Source: an uncultured Bacteroidales bacterium
GTDB taxonomy: Bacteria; Bacteroidota; Bacteroidia; Bacteroidales; UBA932
Direction: 5' to 3'
DNA length: 64,000 bases
Assembly (NCBI GenBank): GCA_946403855.1
Contig: CAMJBH010000001.1
Coordinates: 1 to 64,000 of the forward strand
Every line of letters starts with the position of its first letter. Position 1 is the first letter of the stretch. Shown here piece by piece: positions 24,493 through 33,486 of this stretch. The notes beneath the pieces are model-generated. The model was not told the DNA's origin. It made no database searches and saw only the letters and a list, made by a program, of their open reading frames with translations. The translations under genes and the position numbers were made by a program.

Positions 24493-25392
24493 TTAGACGA
24501 GCGAACGTATGAGCTGCTCCCTGTCACCCTCGAGCATGTCGATAACAGGAATCTCTATCATGGTATAGCACCCGGGCTTCTGGCGTACGGAAGCTCTCGC
24601 CGCCATCACCAGCACCTGTCCGGTAAGAGCCGGGTTATTTATCTTCATATTGAACTCAAGTAGCTGATTGTGAGTCGCTCCCGACACTCCTTTGCGCACC
24701 AGGTTAACCCCGTGTCCCATGTCGTTCAGAGCATCTACATCGTCAACCTTTATGACATGGGAGTCGTCATGGCAGAAATAAGGATCGGAAAGGATGGTCT
24801 TCTCTATCTTCGCAAAATCGGCCCCTTCTTCCAAACTCACATAAACCATCCTGCGATGCAGTCCGGTGCCAACGGGAATCGTGACGCTGAGGGCGTCTTT
24901 TACGCCTTCCACGGCCTTGGCTGCAACTGAATGGCCCATAGAACGTCCGGGGCCGAAGTTGGTGTAGCTGATGCCCTTGGGGGCAAGGCCCTGCATCAAA
25001 GCACGCACCACTGAATCGCTTCCCGGGTCCCATCCGGCGGAAATCACGCTCACCGCACCGTGGGCCTTCGCTACCTCGTCGAGCCTGGAACGCAGGCCGC
25101 AGATATCTGTATGGATATCGAAACTGTCCACGGTATTAATGCCCATGGCCAGGTACTTGGCAGCATTCTCCTCGACCTTGCGGGAAGGGACGGACAGTAT
25201 GGCTACATCGACTTTTCCTAGTTCAGCTATATCCGTTACCACTTTCCTTCCATTAAGCTCCGGCATGCCTTCAGCAGAAGCCTTACGGCGCACGATTCCT
25301 ACGCATTCCATGTCGCCGGCAGCATCCACGGCCTCCAGAGAGAAGCGCCCGATGTTGCCGTAGCCGACTATTGCCACTTTAATATTTTCCAT
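24493..25392 (-). CDS. ddh: meso-Diaminopimelate D-dehydrogenase
   Basis: A 299-residue NADP-dependent enzyme that makes meso-diaminopimelate from tetrahydrodipicolinate in one step, feeding lysine and peptidoglycan synthesis. Evidence: MENIKVAIVGYGNIGRFSLEAV at the N-terminus gives the Rossmann motif, with DSFDIHTDI and SAGWDPGSDSV near residues 90-125, and TNFGPGRSMGHSVAAKAV near residue 145, all characteristic of Ddh. C-terminal domain includes HNQLLEFNMKI. It is the first gene of the operon running to the STAS gene; coupling of cell-wall precursor synthesis with alarmone signalling is possible but may be incidental. Confidence 0.92.
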   Translation of the reverse strand: MENIKVAIVGYGNIGRFSLEAVDAAGDMECVGIVRRKASAEGMPELNGRKVVTDIAELGKVDVAILSVPSRKVEENAAKYLAMGINTVDSFDIHTDICGLRSRLDEVAKAHGAVSVISAGWDPGSDSVVRALMQGLAPKGISYTNFGPGRSMGHSVAAKAVEGVKDALSVTIPVGTGLHRRMVYVSLEEGADFAKIEKTILSDPYFCHDDSHVIKVDDVDALNDMGHGVNLVRKGVSGATHNQLLEFNMKINNPALTGQVLVMAARASVRQKPGCYTMIEIPVIDMLEGDREQLIRSLV

Positions 25393-25453
25393 TGACTGTT
25401 ACGGGTTTTTACAATACTAAAATCACTACAACTCTGCAAGGTACGAAAAAAAA

Positions 25454-26476
25454 TCAAAAATCTGACATTCTGGACACCGGAGCGACGTCCAGAGAGGCCC
25501 TTTCCCCTGCCAAATAGTGATAATATCCTGCAATAGCTATCATTGCCGCATTGTCCGTGGTAAACTTAAACTCAGGCAGGAACGTCCTCCATCCCCTTTT
25601 CCGGCCTTCCGCCACCAAACGTTCCCTAAGGCCGCTGTTGGCACTTACGCCTCCGCCTATAGTGACGTCTTTTATGCCTGTCTGCTTGGCCGCCTTGATC
25701 AGTTTATCCATCAAAATATCTATCAGGGTCTTCTGGAAAGACGCGCATATATCCTCTTTGTTTTTCTCCATGAAATCCGGGTCTGCGGCAATCTGGTCCC
25801 TGACAAAATACAGCAGCGATGTCTTGACTCCACTGAACGAATAATCCAGGCCAGGAATGTGCGGCTTGGCGAATTTGAAGCGCGTCGGATCTCCCTGCTT
25901 CGCGAGGCGGTCGATGACGGGCCCGCCGGGATAGCCCAGTCCCATCATCTTGGAACATTTGTCGAAGGCCTCTCCCACGGCGTCGTCGATAGTCTGCCCC
26001 AGAATCGTATAGGACAGAGGGCTGTCCACACGCACGATCTGCGAGTTGCCGCCGCTCACCAGCAAACACAGATAGGGGAACGACGGTTCCCTTACTTCTA
26101 CCCCCTCCTGCTTGATAAAATCGGCAAGCAGATGCCCCTGAAGGTGGTTTACCATGACAATGGGCACGTCGAGGGCAAGGCCCAGGGCCTTGGCGAAAGA
26201 GGTCCCCACGAGCAGCGAACCCAGAAGGCCCGGGCCGCGGGTAAAAGCCACTGCGGTAAGATCGGCAGCGGTGACCCCGGCCCTTGAAAGGGCTTCGCTT
26301 ACCACCGGAACGATGTTGAGTTCGTGCGCACGGGATGCAAGTTCCGGAACCACGCCCCCGTAGGCTTTATGTACATCCTGCGAAGCTATTACGTTCGAAA
26401 GCAGCCATCCGTCGCGGATAACCGCCGCCGAAGTGTCGTCGCAGGAAGATTCTATACCGAGTATGATGTCAGACAT
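25454..26476 (-). CDS. tsaD: tRNA N6-threonylcarbamoyladenosine synthase subunit TsaD
   Basis: A 340-residue ASKHA-fold protein that transfers the threonylcarbamoyl group to A37 of ANN-decoding tRNAs, with TsaB and TsaE. MSDIILGIESSCDDTSAAV fixes the start at 26476. HLQGHLLAD near residue 110 is the metal-binding HxxxH, LVSGGNSQIV near 140 and GGGVSANSGLRERL near 270 form the nucleotide site. Length is normal. It is divergent from the TamB-like gene across a 12-bp spaced pair of -7 boxes. Together with mtaB downstream of tamB, the area holds two enzymes acting on the same tRNA position. Confidence 0.95.
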   Translation of the reverse strand: MSDIILGIESSCDDTSAAVIRDGWLLSNVIASQDVHKAYGGVVPELASRAHELNIVPVVSEALSRAGVTAADLTAVAFTRGPGLLGSLLVGTSFAKALGLALDVPIVMVNHLQGHLLADFIKQEGVEVREPSFPYLCLLVSGGNSQIVRVDSPLSYTILGQTIDDAVGEAFDKCSKMMGLGYPGGPVIDRLAKQGDPTRFKFAKPHIPGLDYSFSGVKTSLLYFVRDQIAADPDFMEKNKEDICASFQKTLIDILMDKLIKAAKQTGIKDVTIGGGVSANSGLRERLVAEGRKRGWRTFLPEFKFTTDNAAMIAIAGYYHYLAGERASLDVAPVSRMSDF

Positions 26477-26499
26477 ACAAAACAAGCTTTAAATGACCG

Positions 26500-26507
26500 C
26501 AAATTTA
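26500..26507 (-). promoter_or_regulatory. -7 box for tsaD
   Basis: The reverse strand reads TAAATTTG, 23 bases before the tsaD ATG. Twelve bases separate it from the opposite -7 box at 26520-26527. Confidence 0.5.
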
Positions 26508-26519
26508 ACAATTATTTAC

Positions 26520-26527
26520 TAAATTTG
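26520..26527 (+). promoter_or_regulatory. -7 box for the tamB-led operon
   Basis: TAAATTTG matches TAnnTTTG. Transcription should start near 26533, which leaves no ATG, GTG or TTG before the coding region of the membrane anchor. Confidence 0.5.
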
Positions 26528-26615
26528 TAGGTTAAACTGGTATTAGACTATCGACAAGAAAAGATACATAGCGGCCAGAATCGCCGGCTTCATCATAATT
26601 CTTCTGCTCTGCGGG

Positions 26616-29600
26616 GTGATTGCTCTGCAGGTACCTGCCGTGCAGACGGGTCTCGCCAGCTTTGCCACATCGAAGCTGGAGAAGAATCTGGACGGCGACA
26701 TTAGCATAGGCGCCATACGTATCCTGCCGTTCAACACGCTCATCGTGGACGACGTGACAATAGTCGATAAGTCCCCTTCCGTACCAGGCACGGACACGCT
26801 GGCCAGCATCGGCCATCTATCCGCGACTTTTTCCCTGAAAAGCCTGTTCAGAAAAACCGGTTTTGATTTGGGAAGCGTGAAACTCCAAGACGTGCAGTTC
26901 CAGCTTGTCAGCGTCAAGGATTCGCTGTATTCCAGCAACTTGGCAAGGGTATTCAGGCTCAATGGCAATCCGGACGCAAAGATGACGCTCGACAGCCTGT
27001 TCACAATCCATGAACTGTCCGTCAAGAATGCGCGTTACCGCATGCTCAACCCCGGCACCAACCTCAAACACAAACACGGCATCAACTACAGCGACATGGA
27101 TGTCACTTTCGATGCCGAGGCCCACGACGTCGGCTTCAGCGGCGGACGCTGCCGGGCCGTAGTGGACCATCTCAACGCCCGGGAAAAAAGCGGATTTGAG
27201 ATATTCGACGCCTCCGGCAGCTGCCGCGTGGGACAGGGAGAGACTTTGGTGACAAACCTCCACCTCGTGGATAACGGAGGCAGCGACATGCACTTCAGCA
27301 AAGTCCTGCTAAGCTACGACAACACTGAAGCCTGGAGCGACTTCGTGAACAAAGTCGATCTGGATGTACACATAGACCCTTCGCACCTGGTGCTAGGGTC
27401 CATAAGCGGATACAGCGGCGGAACATTCTACGGCAACGCTTTCACCGCCGACATCAGCAAGGGCCGCTTCAAGGGCACCGTGAGCGACTTCACCGTGAGC
27501 GATTTCAGTTTCGTCAATCCTGCCGGCGGCGCTTCAGGTACAATAAATGCCAGTTGCAGCGGCATACCTGACACGGACAACATGTATCTGGACGCAAAGC
27601 TTGGCGACGTGCGCTTCACTGCCGACGGCCTCGAAGCCGCACTCAAGGAGCTGGGTGTAGCCGCAAAAATCCCTCCGCTCGCCAAAGGAGCCGTCTTCGC
27701 CCTCAACGGCACAGCCTCCGGTCTGCTGAACGACTTCAAGGGAGATTTTAACATAGACTCCCCCATGGGTTCGGCAAAAGCCAGCGCATATGCGCGCCAC
27801 CTGGTGGACCAGAGCAAGGACGCCAACATAAACGCCATTCTCACCACCTCCTCTCTGGATCTGGGTAAGATATTAGGGAACAGTACATTAGGGCCTTGCG
27901 ACCTGAGCGCGAAGCTAAATGCCGGCTTCGGGCGTTCCGGTTTCAAAGCCGAGGTCGAAGACATCAACATCTCCAGGCTCAACGTCCTGGGCTACGACTA
28001 CAGCGGCCTTTCTCTGGACGGCGGCATAAAGAACGGAGTAATCGACGCCCGAATCAACAGCACCGACCCTGGAGCACTGCTGAATCTGGATGCTTTCCTG
28101 GACCTGAACAACGAAAGCGGGCGCATCAACGCCGAGCTGCATAACGTTGACCTGGCAGCGCTCAATATCGACACGCGCGGCGGAGCATCAAAAGTCTCCT
28201 GCACCATATACGGAGAGCAAGGAATCGAGAACAAGGCCCCTGCCCATGTACACATAAGCGACCTGGTTCTCACCAACGACGACGGCCCCCACCGAGTCGG
28301 AGACATAGACCTGGAAGCCCGTGAAGATGAGGATCTTTGGACACTTATTCTCAACTCCGAGTGCCTCGACATGAAGTACTACGGGCCGTCCGATTTCGCT
28401 TCGCTTATCAACGACGTCAAGCTTGCGTCCGTGGAAAAAGCGTTCCCCGATTATTTCGCGTCCGGCAATGAGCCCAAAGGGAACGAGGCCACGGTGAGCG
28501 TGGTGTTCCATGACGCGTCGCCGATCCTGGCCTTCGTGATGCCGGACCTACAAGTGGCAGGCGGCACCACAGCCAACCTGAATATAGACAAAAGCGGAAG
28601 GCTGCTGGGCTATCTCAGTTCTCCGTTGATAGCCCTTAACGGCATCTCCGTCAACGGCATAGACATGGCTCTGGACAACCAGTTCGACGACGTCAACATC
28701 ACCATGGATGCAGATAAAATCCGGCTCAACAACATGACTTTCGACAAGGCCCAGTTTGTCGCCGACGCCGCCTTTGACAAAGCGACCATGTCGCTTAGCT
28801 ACGCCGGGGCCGACATACTCGGCAAGGGAAGCGAACTGAACCTTGAGGCCGAGCTGCACAAAGGCGAAGAAGGCAAACCTGAGCTGAACGTTTCGACTCT
28901 TCCTTCCTATCTGAGCGTCAAAGATTTAGTCTGGGAAATGTCCCGCTCTAACATTTTCATGCAGAACGGCAGCATTCAGGTGAACGGCTTCAACCTGTCC
29001 AGCGACAGCCAAAGCATAGCGCTGAACGGACGCATAAGCCCCGACAGCAAAGACCAGCTGCAAATGGTCCTGCACAACCTCGACCTGGGTGTGGTAAATG
29101 CCTTCATGCCTGAAGGCGGACTGCAGTTGGAGGGCATCCTGGACGGATATGCCTCAGTCCTTTCCCCAGTTCCGTCCGAGTTCGGTCTCAGCGCCAACCT
29201 CGCCCTGGACGACCTGAAGCTTTGGGGCCGCGAAGCCGGAAATATACGCCTCATCAGCGACTGGGACGATGCCCAAAAACTCATAAACTACAAGTTGACC
29301 AATACTTCAGGAGACGAGCAGATTCTCAGACTCACAGGCAATTACGGCATCAAGAGCAAGGTCATAGACGCCAGCCTGGGCATGGACGGATTCGACGCAG
29401 GCCTTGCCGCCCCAGTGCTTAAAAGCGTTCTGTCCGAGCTGAGCGGCAAACTCTACGGCACGGTAAAGGCGCACGGGCGCCTGGACAAACCTGTCCTGTC
29501 CAGCGAAGGCATACGCCTTGTGGATCTGCGCACCCGCGTGGCTTACACCAACGTGGCCTACATCATGAACGGAACCTTGGGACTTAACGACAAGGGGCTG

Positions 29601-31037
29601 CAATTCAACGGAATAGGTGTCAAAGATGAATATGGCGGGCTAGGCGTCCTGAACGGCAGCCTGGGATTCAAGGAGCTTAAGAATTTCAAACTCGACGCCA
29701 ATCTGGACATGTATAAACTCAAGGCCATCGACATTCCCGTCAAGGGTTCTTCCGCCCTGTACGGAGACCTTGCAGTCACAGGCAACGGGCGCATCAGCGG
29801 ACCTTTCAATGCCCTGCACATAGACGCCGACCTCGCCACCGCCGGAGCAGGTAACGTCAACGTGCCCATTCCTTCTTCATCTGCCGCCTCGGGCAGCGAC
29901 CTGCTTACGTTCGTAACGCCGGAGGTGGAACAGGAAGAAGGCAGCCAGAAGGCGGCAGGCGCCACCCCGGTCCCGGCACCCAAGAACGGCAAACTTTCCA
30001 TCCATGCCAAGATGGGCATATCCCCGGAAGTCATCGCTAACGTGGAGATAGACAAAGAATCCGGCCACGTGCTCACTGCAGGAGGAAACGGTTCGGTAGT
30101 GCTGGACCTGGACACATCCAGAGACATTTTCCAGCTGAAGGGAGACTACATAATCAACCAGGGAAAGTACCTGTTCAATATCCCCGGCATCGTCAGCAAG
30201 GAATTTGAGATTCGCGACGGCAGTTCGTTGAAATTCAACGGCGACATCATGGAGAGCACACTCGACATCAACGCTTTGCACAATGTCAAAACGAGCCTCT
30301 CAACGCTTGTCGCCGACTCCACGGCGGTATCGAGCCGGAGAAATGTCGAGTGCGGGCTCAGGATAGGCGGACGGCTCAAGAACCCGGAAGTGTCGTTCTC
30401 CATAAACGTGCCCGACCTTGAACCGCACACCAAAACACAGGTAGATGCGGCATTGAATACCAACGACAAAATACAGAAGCAGTTTGTGGCGCTGTTGTTG
30501 TTCGGCACCTTCCTTCCGGAAGAAAGTTCCGGAGTCGTGAACGGCACGAACATGATATTGGCAAATGTGGGCGAGATAGTGTCCGGCCAGTTGAACAACA
30601 TCCTGCAAAAAATGGAGATACCGTTGGACTTCGGTTTCGGTTACCAGCAGGACAACGGCGGAACGGATATATTCGACGTGGCCGTATCCACGCAGCTGTT
30701 CAATAACCGGATAGTGGTCAACGGCTCGCTAGGAAACCGCAAATACAGCACGTCCACAAGCGCATACGGCGATGTGGTGGGAGACCTGGATATCGGTTAC
30801 AAAGTCCTCAACAGCGGAGAGTTAATACTCAAGCTGTTCTCCCATTCGGCGGACGAATACACCAGCAGTCTGGACTACTCGCAACGTAACGGAGGAGGTA
30901 TCACCTACCAAAAGGAATACAACAAGACCCTCGATTTCCTGCGTTCTCTTTTCATGAACAAACGGCGCAAAGCTCAGGAAGAGCTGAAAGAAGCGGAGCG
31001 CAAGAAACAAATGAAAGTCATACACATTAGCGAATGA
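26616..31037 (+). CDS. tamB: TamB/DUF490-family translocation and assembly module protein
   Basis: A very large protein, 1473 residues from the GTG at 26616. The open frame extends back to 26547 and there encodes KKRYIAARIAGFIIILLCG, the basic-plus-hydrophobic anchor expected of the family, so translation probably begins earlier, at the ATC at 26550 or another non-standard codon. The body is a long run of AsmA/TamB-type beta-strand repeats, forming a groove thought to carry lipids or guide outer-membrane proteins across the periplasm. The C-terminal 400 residues (QLKGDYIINQGKYLFN to LLLFGTFLPEE) are the DUF490 domain. folB overlaps its stop by 4 bases. It heads an operon with folB, mtaB, a metallo-hydrolase and a peptidase. 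Confidence 0.88.
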   Translation: MIALQVPAVQTGLASFATSKLEKNLDGDISIGAIRILPFNTLIVDDVTIVDKSPSVPGTDTLASIGHLSATFSLKSLFRKTGFDLGSVKLQDVQFQLVSVKDSLYSSNLARVFRLNGNPDAKMTLDSLFTIHELSVKNARYRMLNPGTNLKHKHGINYSDMDVTFDAEAHDVGFSGGRCRAVVDHLNAREKSGFEIFDASGSCRVGQGETLVTNLHLVDNGGSDMHFSKVLLSYDNTEAWSDFVNKVDLDVHIDPSHLVLGSISGYSGGTFYGNAFTADISKGRFKGTVSDFTVSDFSFVNPAGGASGTINASCSGIPDTDNMYLDAKLGDVRFTADGLEAALKELGVAAKIPPLAKGAVFALNGTASGLLNDFKGDFNIDSPMGSAKASAYARHLVDQSKDANINAILTTSSLDLGKILGNSTLGPCDLSAKLNAGFGRSGFKAEVEDINISRLNVLGYDYSGLSLDGGIKNGVIDARINSTDPGALLNLDAFLDLNNESGRINAELHNVDLAALNIDTRGGASKVSCTIYGEQGIENKAPAHVHISDLVLTNDDGPHRVGDIDLEAREDEDLWTLILNSECLDMKYYGPSDFASLINDVKLASVEKAFPDYFASGNEPKGNEATVSVVFHDASPILAFVMPDLQVAGGTTANLNIDKSGRLLGYLSSPLIALNGISVNGIDMALDNQFDDVNITMDADKIRLNNMTFDKAQFVADAAFDKATMSLSYAGADILGKGSELNLEAELHKGEEGKPELNVSTLPSYLSVKDLVWEMSRSNIFMQNGSIQVNGFNLSSDSQSIALNGRISPDSKDQLQMVLHNLDLGVVNAFMPEGGLQLEGILDGYASVLSPVPSEFGLSANLALDDLKLWGREAGNIRLISDWDDAQKLINYKLTNTSGDEQILRLTGNYGIKSKVIDASLGMDGFDAGLAAPVLKSVLSELSGKLYGTVKAHGRLDKPVLSSEGIRLVDLRTRVAYTNVAYIMNGTLGLNDKGLQFNGIGVKDEYGGLGVLNGSLGFKELKNFKLDANLDMYKLKAIDIPVKGSSALYGDLAVTGNGRISGPFNALHIDADLATAGAGNVNVPIPSSSAASGSDLLTFVTPEVEQEEGSQKAAGATPVPAPKNGKLSIHAKMGISPEVIANVEIDKESGHVLTAGGNGSVVLDLDTSRDIFQLKGDYIINQGKYLFNIPGIVSKEFEIRDGSSLKFNGDIMESTLDINALHNVKTSLSTLVADSTAVSSRRNVECGLRIGGRLKNPEVSFSINVPDLEPHTKTQVDAALNTNDKIQKQFVALLLFGTFLPEESSGVVNGTNMILANVGEIVSGQLNNILQKMEIPLDFGFGYQQDNGGTDIFDVAVSTQLFNNRIVVNGSLGNRKYSTSTSAYGDVVGDLDIGYKVLNSGELILKLFSHSADEYTSSLDYSQRNGGGITYQKEYNKTLDFLRSLFMNKRRKAQEELKEAERKKQMKVIHISE

Positions 31038-31390
31038 TGAAAGGATATATAGAGCTCTCCGGCATGCATTTCCGGGCGCGGCACGGCTGCCTGGAAAGCG
31101 AGCGCACCGAGGGCAATGATTTCGTGGTGGATTTCCGTTGCCCGGTGGACATCGGGCGCGCCGCCGAAAGCGACTGCCTCGAAGACACGCTCGATTACAG
31201 CCGCGTATATGCCGTAGTGGCCGCCCAGATGGAGATTCCGTCCAATTTGCTGGAGCATGTCGCCGCACGCATTGCCAGCAGTCTGCAACAGGAATTCAAG
31301 GGCCTGGAACATTTTGAATTAACCGTTTCTAAGAAGAATCCCCCTGTCGGAGGAGAATGCGAATGGGCGAGAGTAAGCATATCACTATAG
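31034..31390 (+). CDS. folB: Dihydroneopterin aldolase
   Basis: A 118-residue enzyme, normal length for FolB, which converts 7,8-dihydroneopterin to 6-hydroxymethyl-dihydropterin and glycolaldehyde in folate synthesis. It has IELSGMHFRARHGCLESER with the conserved aromatic-His-Gly segment and Glu, DTLDYSRVYAVV near residue 50, LLEHVAARIASS and the active-site Lys in VSKKNPPV near residue 100. ATGATG offers two starts, the first overlapping the tamB stop. It overlaps mtaB by 34 bases. Confidence 0.92.
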   Translation: MMKGYIELSGMHFRARHGCLESERTEGNDFVVDFRCPVDIGRAAESDCLEDTLDYSRVYAVVAAQMEIPSNLLEHVAARIASSLQQEFKGLEHFELTVSKKNPPVGGECEWARVSISL

Positions 31391-32625
31391 CGTTTCTGAC
31401 TTTGGGCTGCAAGCTCAATTACGCCGAGACCAGTACATACGAACGGGGATTCATTTCAGCCGGCCTGCAAGTGGTTTCCAAAGAGCAGAAAGCAGATATT
31501 TACCTGATAAACACCTGCTCGGTAACTGCGACCTCCGACGCCAAGTCGCGCAACCTCATCCGCAAGGTGCACAGGATCAACCCCGAGGCGGCAGTCATCG
31601 TGACCGGATGCAGCGCCCAGCTGCGCAAAGACGAAATAGCCTCGATCCCCGGGGTATCCAGGGTCTTCGGCTGCAATGAAAAGTCGTCGGTCGTGCCCGA
31701 TACCCTCGCACTGTGCGGAGTCACTTCCCCCGTCAGCACTCCCCCGCCTCCAGTATTTGATGCCTGGAGCAGCGGCGAAAGGACCCGCTCATTTCTTAAG
31801 GTCCAGGACGGATGCGACAATTTCTGCGCCTACTGCACCGTGCCTTACGCCCGCGGAGGCAGCCGCAGCGTTCCCATGGAAAAATGTATCCAGAACGCGC
31901 GGGAAATAGCCGCCAAGGGAGTAAAGGAGATAGTGCTCACAGGCGTAAATACTGGAGATTTCGGCCGTGACACAGGAGAGAGTTTTCTCGATCTTCTGAA
32001 GGCTCTGAACGAGGTGGAAGGCATTGAGCGCTACCGCATATCCAGCATAGAACCCAACCTGCTTACCGGGGAAATCATAGACTGGATAGCTTCCGGCACC
32101 AAATTCCAGCCTCACTTCCACATTCCGCTGCAGAGCGGTTCCGATGAGCTGCTCCGAAAAATGGGACGTCACTACGACACGGCCTTTTTTGCCGACAAGC
32201 TGGAATATGTACGCCGGGCCATGGAAGCGCCCGGACGTCCGGAAGTGTTTTTCGGGATAGACGTGATGGTGGGACTTCCGGGCGAAACCGAAGAATTGTT
32301 CCGCAGCACCTATGCATTTCTGCAAAAGGTCCGTCCCGCCTTCATCCATGTCTTTCCCTATTCCCGCAGACCGGGAACGCCTGCGGCATCGATGCCGGGG
32401 CAAGTAGCGGAAAGCATTAAAAAAGAAAGGGTTGAAGCGTTGGAAGCTCTTTGTTCCGAACTTCATTCTGAATTTGTTGAGTCCAACCGCGGCATACGAG
32501 AGAAAGTACTTTTCGAATCGACTGACCGGCAGGGCTTCATGGAAGGATACACCGGCAATTACATACGCATACGCCGCCCCTGGGAGGCCTCTTTGTGCGG
32601 AAAGATAGTGGATGTTACAATATGA
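31357..32625 (+). CDS. mtaB: tRNA t6A37 methylthiotransferase MtaB
   Basis: A 422-residue radical-SAM enzyme that converts t6A37 to ms2t6A37 in tRNA-Lys. N-terminal UPF0004 domain with LTLGCKLNYAETSTY and cysteines in NTCSVTATSD and VTGCSAQ for the auxiliary cluster. The radical-SAM motif is CDNFCAYCTVPYARGG near residue 150. HIPLQSGSDELLRKMGR near residue 250 is typical. A short TRAM-like C-terminus ends at 32622. A second Met at codon 3 (31363) could be the true start. It acts downstream of TsaD, encoded nearby. Confidence 0.93.
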   Translation: MRMGESKHITIAFLTLGCKLNYAETSTYERGFISAGLQVVSKEQKADIYLINTCSVTATSDAKSRNLIRKVHRINPEAAVIVTGCSAQLRKDEIASIPGVSRVFGCNEKSSVVPDTLALCGVTSPVSTPPPPVFDAWSSGERTRSFLKVQDGCDNFCAYCTVPYARGGSRSVPMEKCIQNAREIAAKGVKEIVLTGVNTGDFGRDTGESFLDLLKALNEVEGIERYRISSIEPNLLTGEIIDWIASGTKFQPHFHIPLQSGSDELLRKMGRHYDTAFFADKLEYVRRAMEAPGRPEVFFGIDVMVGLPGETEELFRSTYAFLQKVRPAFIHVFPYSRRPGTPAASMPGQVAESIKKERVEALEALCSELHSEFVESNRGIREKVLFESTDRQGFMEGYTGNYIRIRRPWEASLCGKIVDVTI

Positions 32626-33482
32626 TGAAAGCTAAACTAACAATTCTCGGATCAGGCACGTCGTCGGGAGTCCCGATGGTTGGGTGCACTTGTCCTGTCT
32701 GTAAATCTTCCGACCCGCGAGACAAGCGTCTGCGCGCTTCGGCCCTTGTGGAATACGGTGGCCTGACCATTCTCATAGACTGCGGTCCGGATTTCCGTCT
32801 GCAGGCCATCAGGGCCGGCATTACGCATCTGGACGCAATACTCCTGACCCACAACCACATGGACCATGTGGGCGGGCTGGATGACACTCGCGCCCTTAAC
32901 CTCTGCGAGCGCAGGCCGGTTAACATTTATTGCGAAAAATATGTTGAGGATTCCCTCCGGCACACCTATGCATACGCTTTTGCCGATCCCAAGTATCAAG
33001 GGGCACCGGAATGGCATATGCACACCATTGACGGGAGCAAACCGTTCATGGTCTATTCGAATGCGAGTGACGAGATACTAACCTGGGAAAAGGGATTCGG
33101 GTACAAGCATATAGAGAACCATACCAGCCCTGGCGCCGGTGTCGAGATCACTCCCATACAAGGCTGGCACCACAAAGTGAAGAAGCTCTCGGTTCTCGGC
33201 TACCGATTCGGAGACATTGCCTATATCACGGATGTGAATCTCATAGAAGATGCCGAATTTGAGAAGTTGCAAGACCTGAAAGCAATCACCGTAAACTGCG
33301 TCAAATTCGATTCTCACCATTCACACTTCTCCCTGCATGAGGCTCTGAAGTTTTTTGAAAGGGTGGGTGCAAAGCAGTCTTACATCACGCACCTGTCCCA
33401 CATGCTTCCTCCACATGAATTGTTCGAAAAAATATTGCCGGAAGGTGTAAAACCGGCATACGACGGGATGATAATTGAATAA
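32622..33482 (+). CDS. Metallo-beta-lactamase-fold hydrolase, PhnP-like
   Basis: A 286-residue cytoplasmic protein. The start ATG at 32622 overlaps the mtaB stop (ATGA). LTILGSGTSSGVPMVGCTCPVC opens the fold and a Cys-rich segment (CPVCKSSDPRDKRLR) is typical of the PhnP/MBL group. LLTHNHMDHVGGLDD near residue 78 is the HxHxDH metal site, with further histidines in GWHHKVKKL and SHMLPPHE. Relatives hydrolyse cyclic phosphodiesters or tRNA 3' ends; the substrate here is unknown. The adjacent mtaB might hint at RNA, but that is weak. Confidence 0.88.
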   Translation: MMKAKLTILGSGTSSGVPMVGCTCPVCKSSDPRDKRLRASALVEYGGLTILIDCGPDFRLQAIRAGITHLDAILLTHNHMDHVGGLDDTRALNLCERRPVNIYCEKYVEDSLRHTYAYAFADPKYQGAPEWHMHTIDGSKPFMVYSNASDEILTWEKGFGYKHIENHTSPGAGVEITPIQGWHHKVKKLSVLGYRFGDIAYITDVNLIEDAEFEKLQDLKAITVNCVKFDSHHSHFSLHEALKFFERVGAKQSYITHLSHMLPPHELFEKILPEGVKPAYDGMIIE

Positions 33483-33486
33483 CAGT

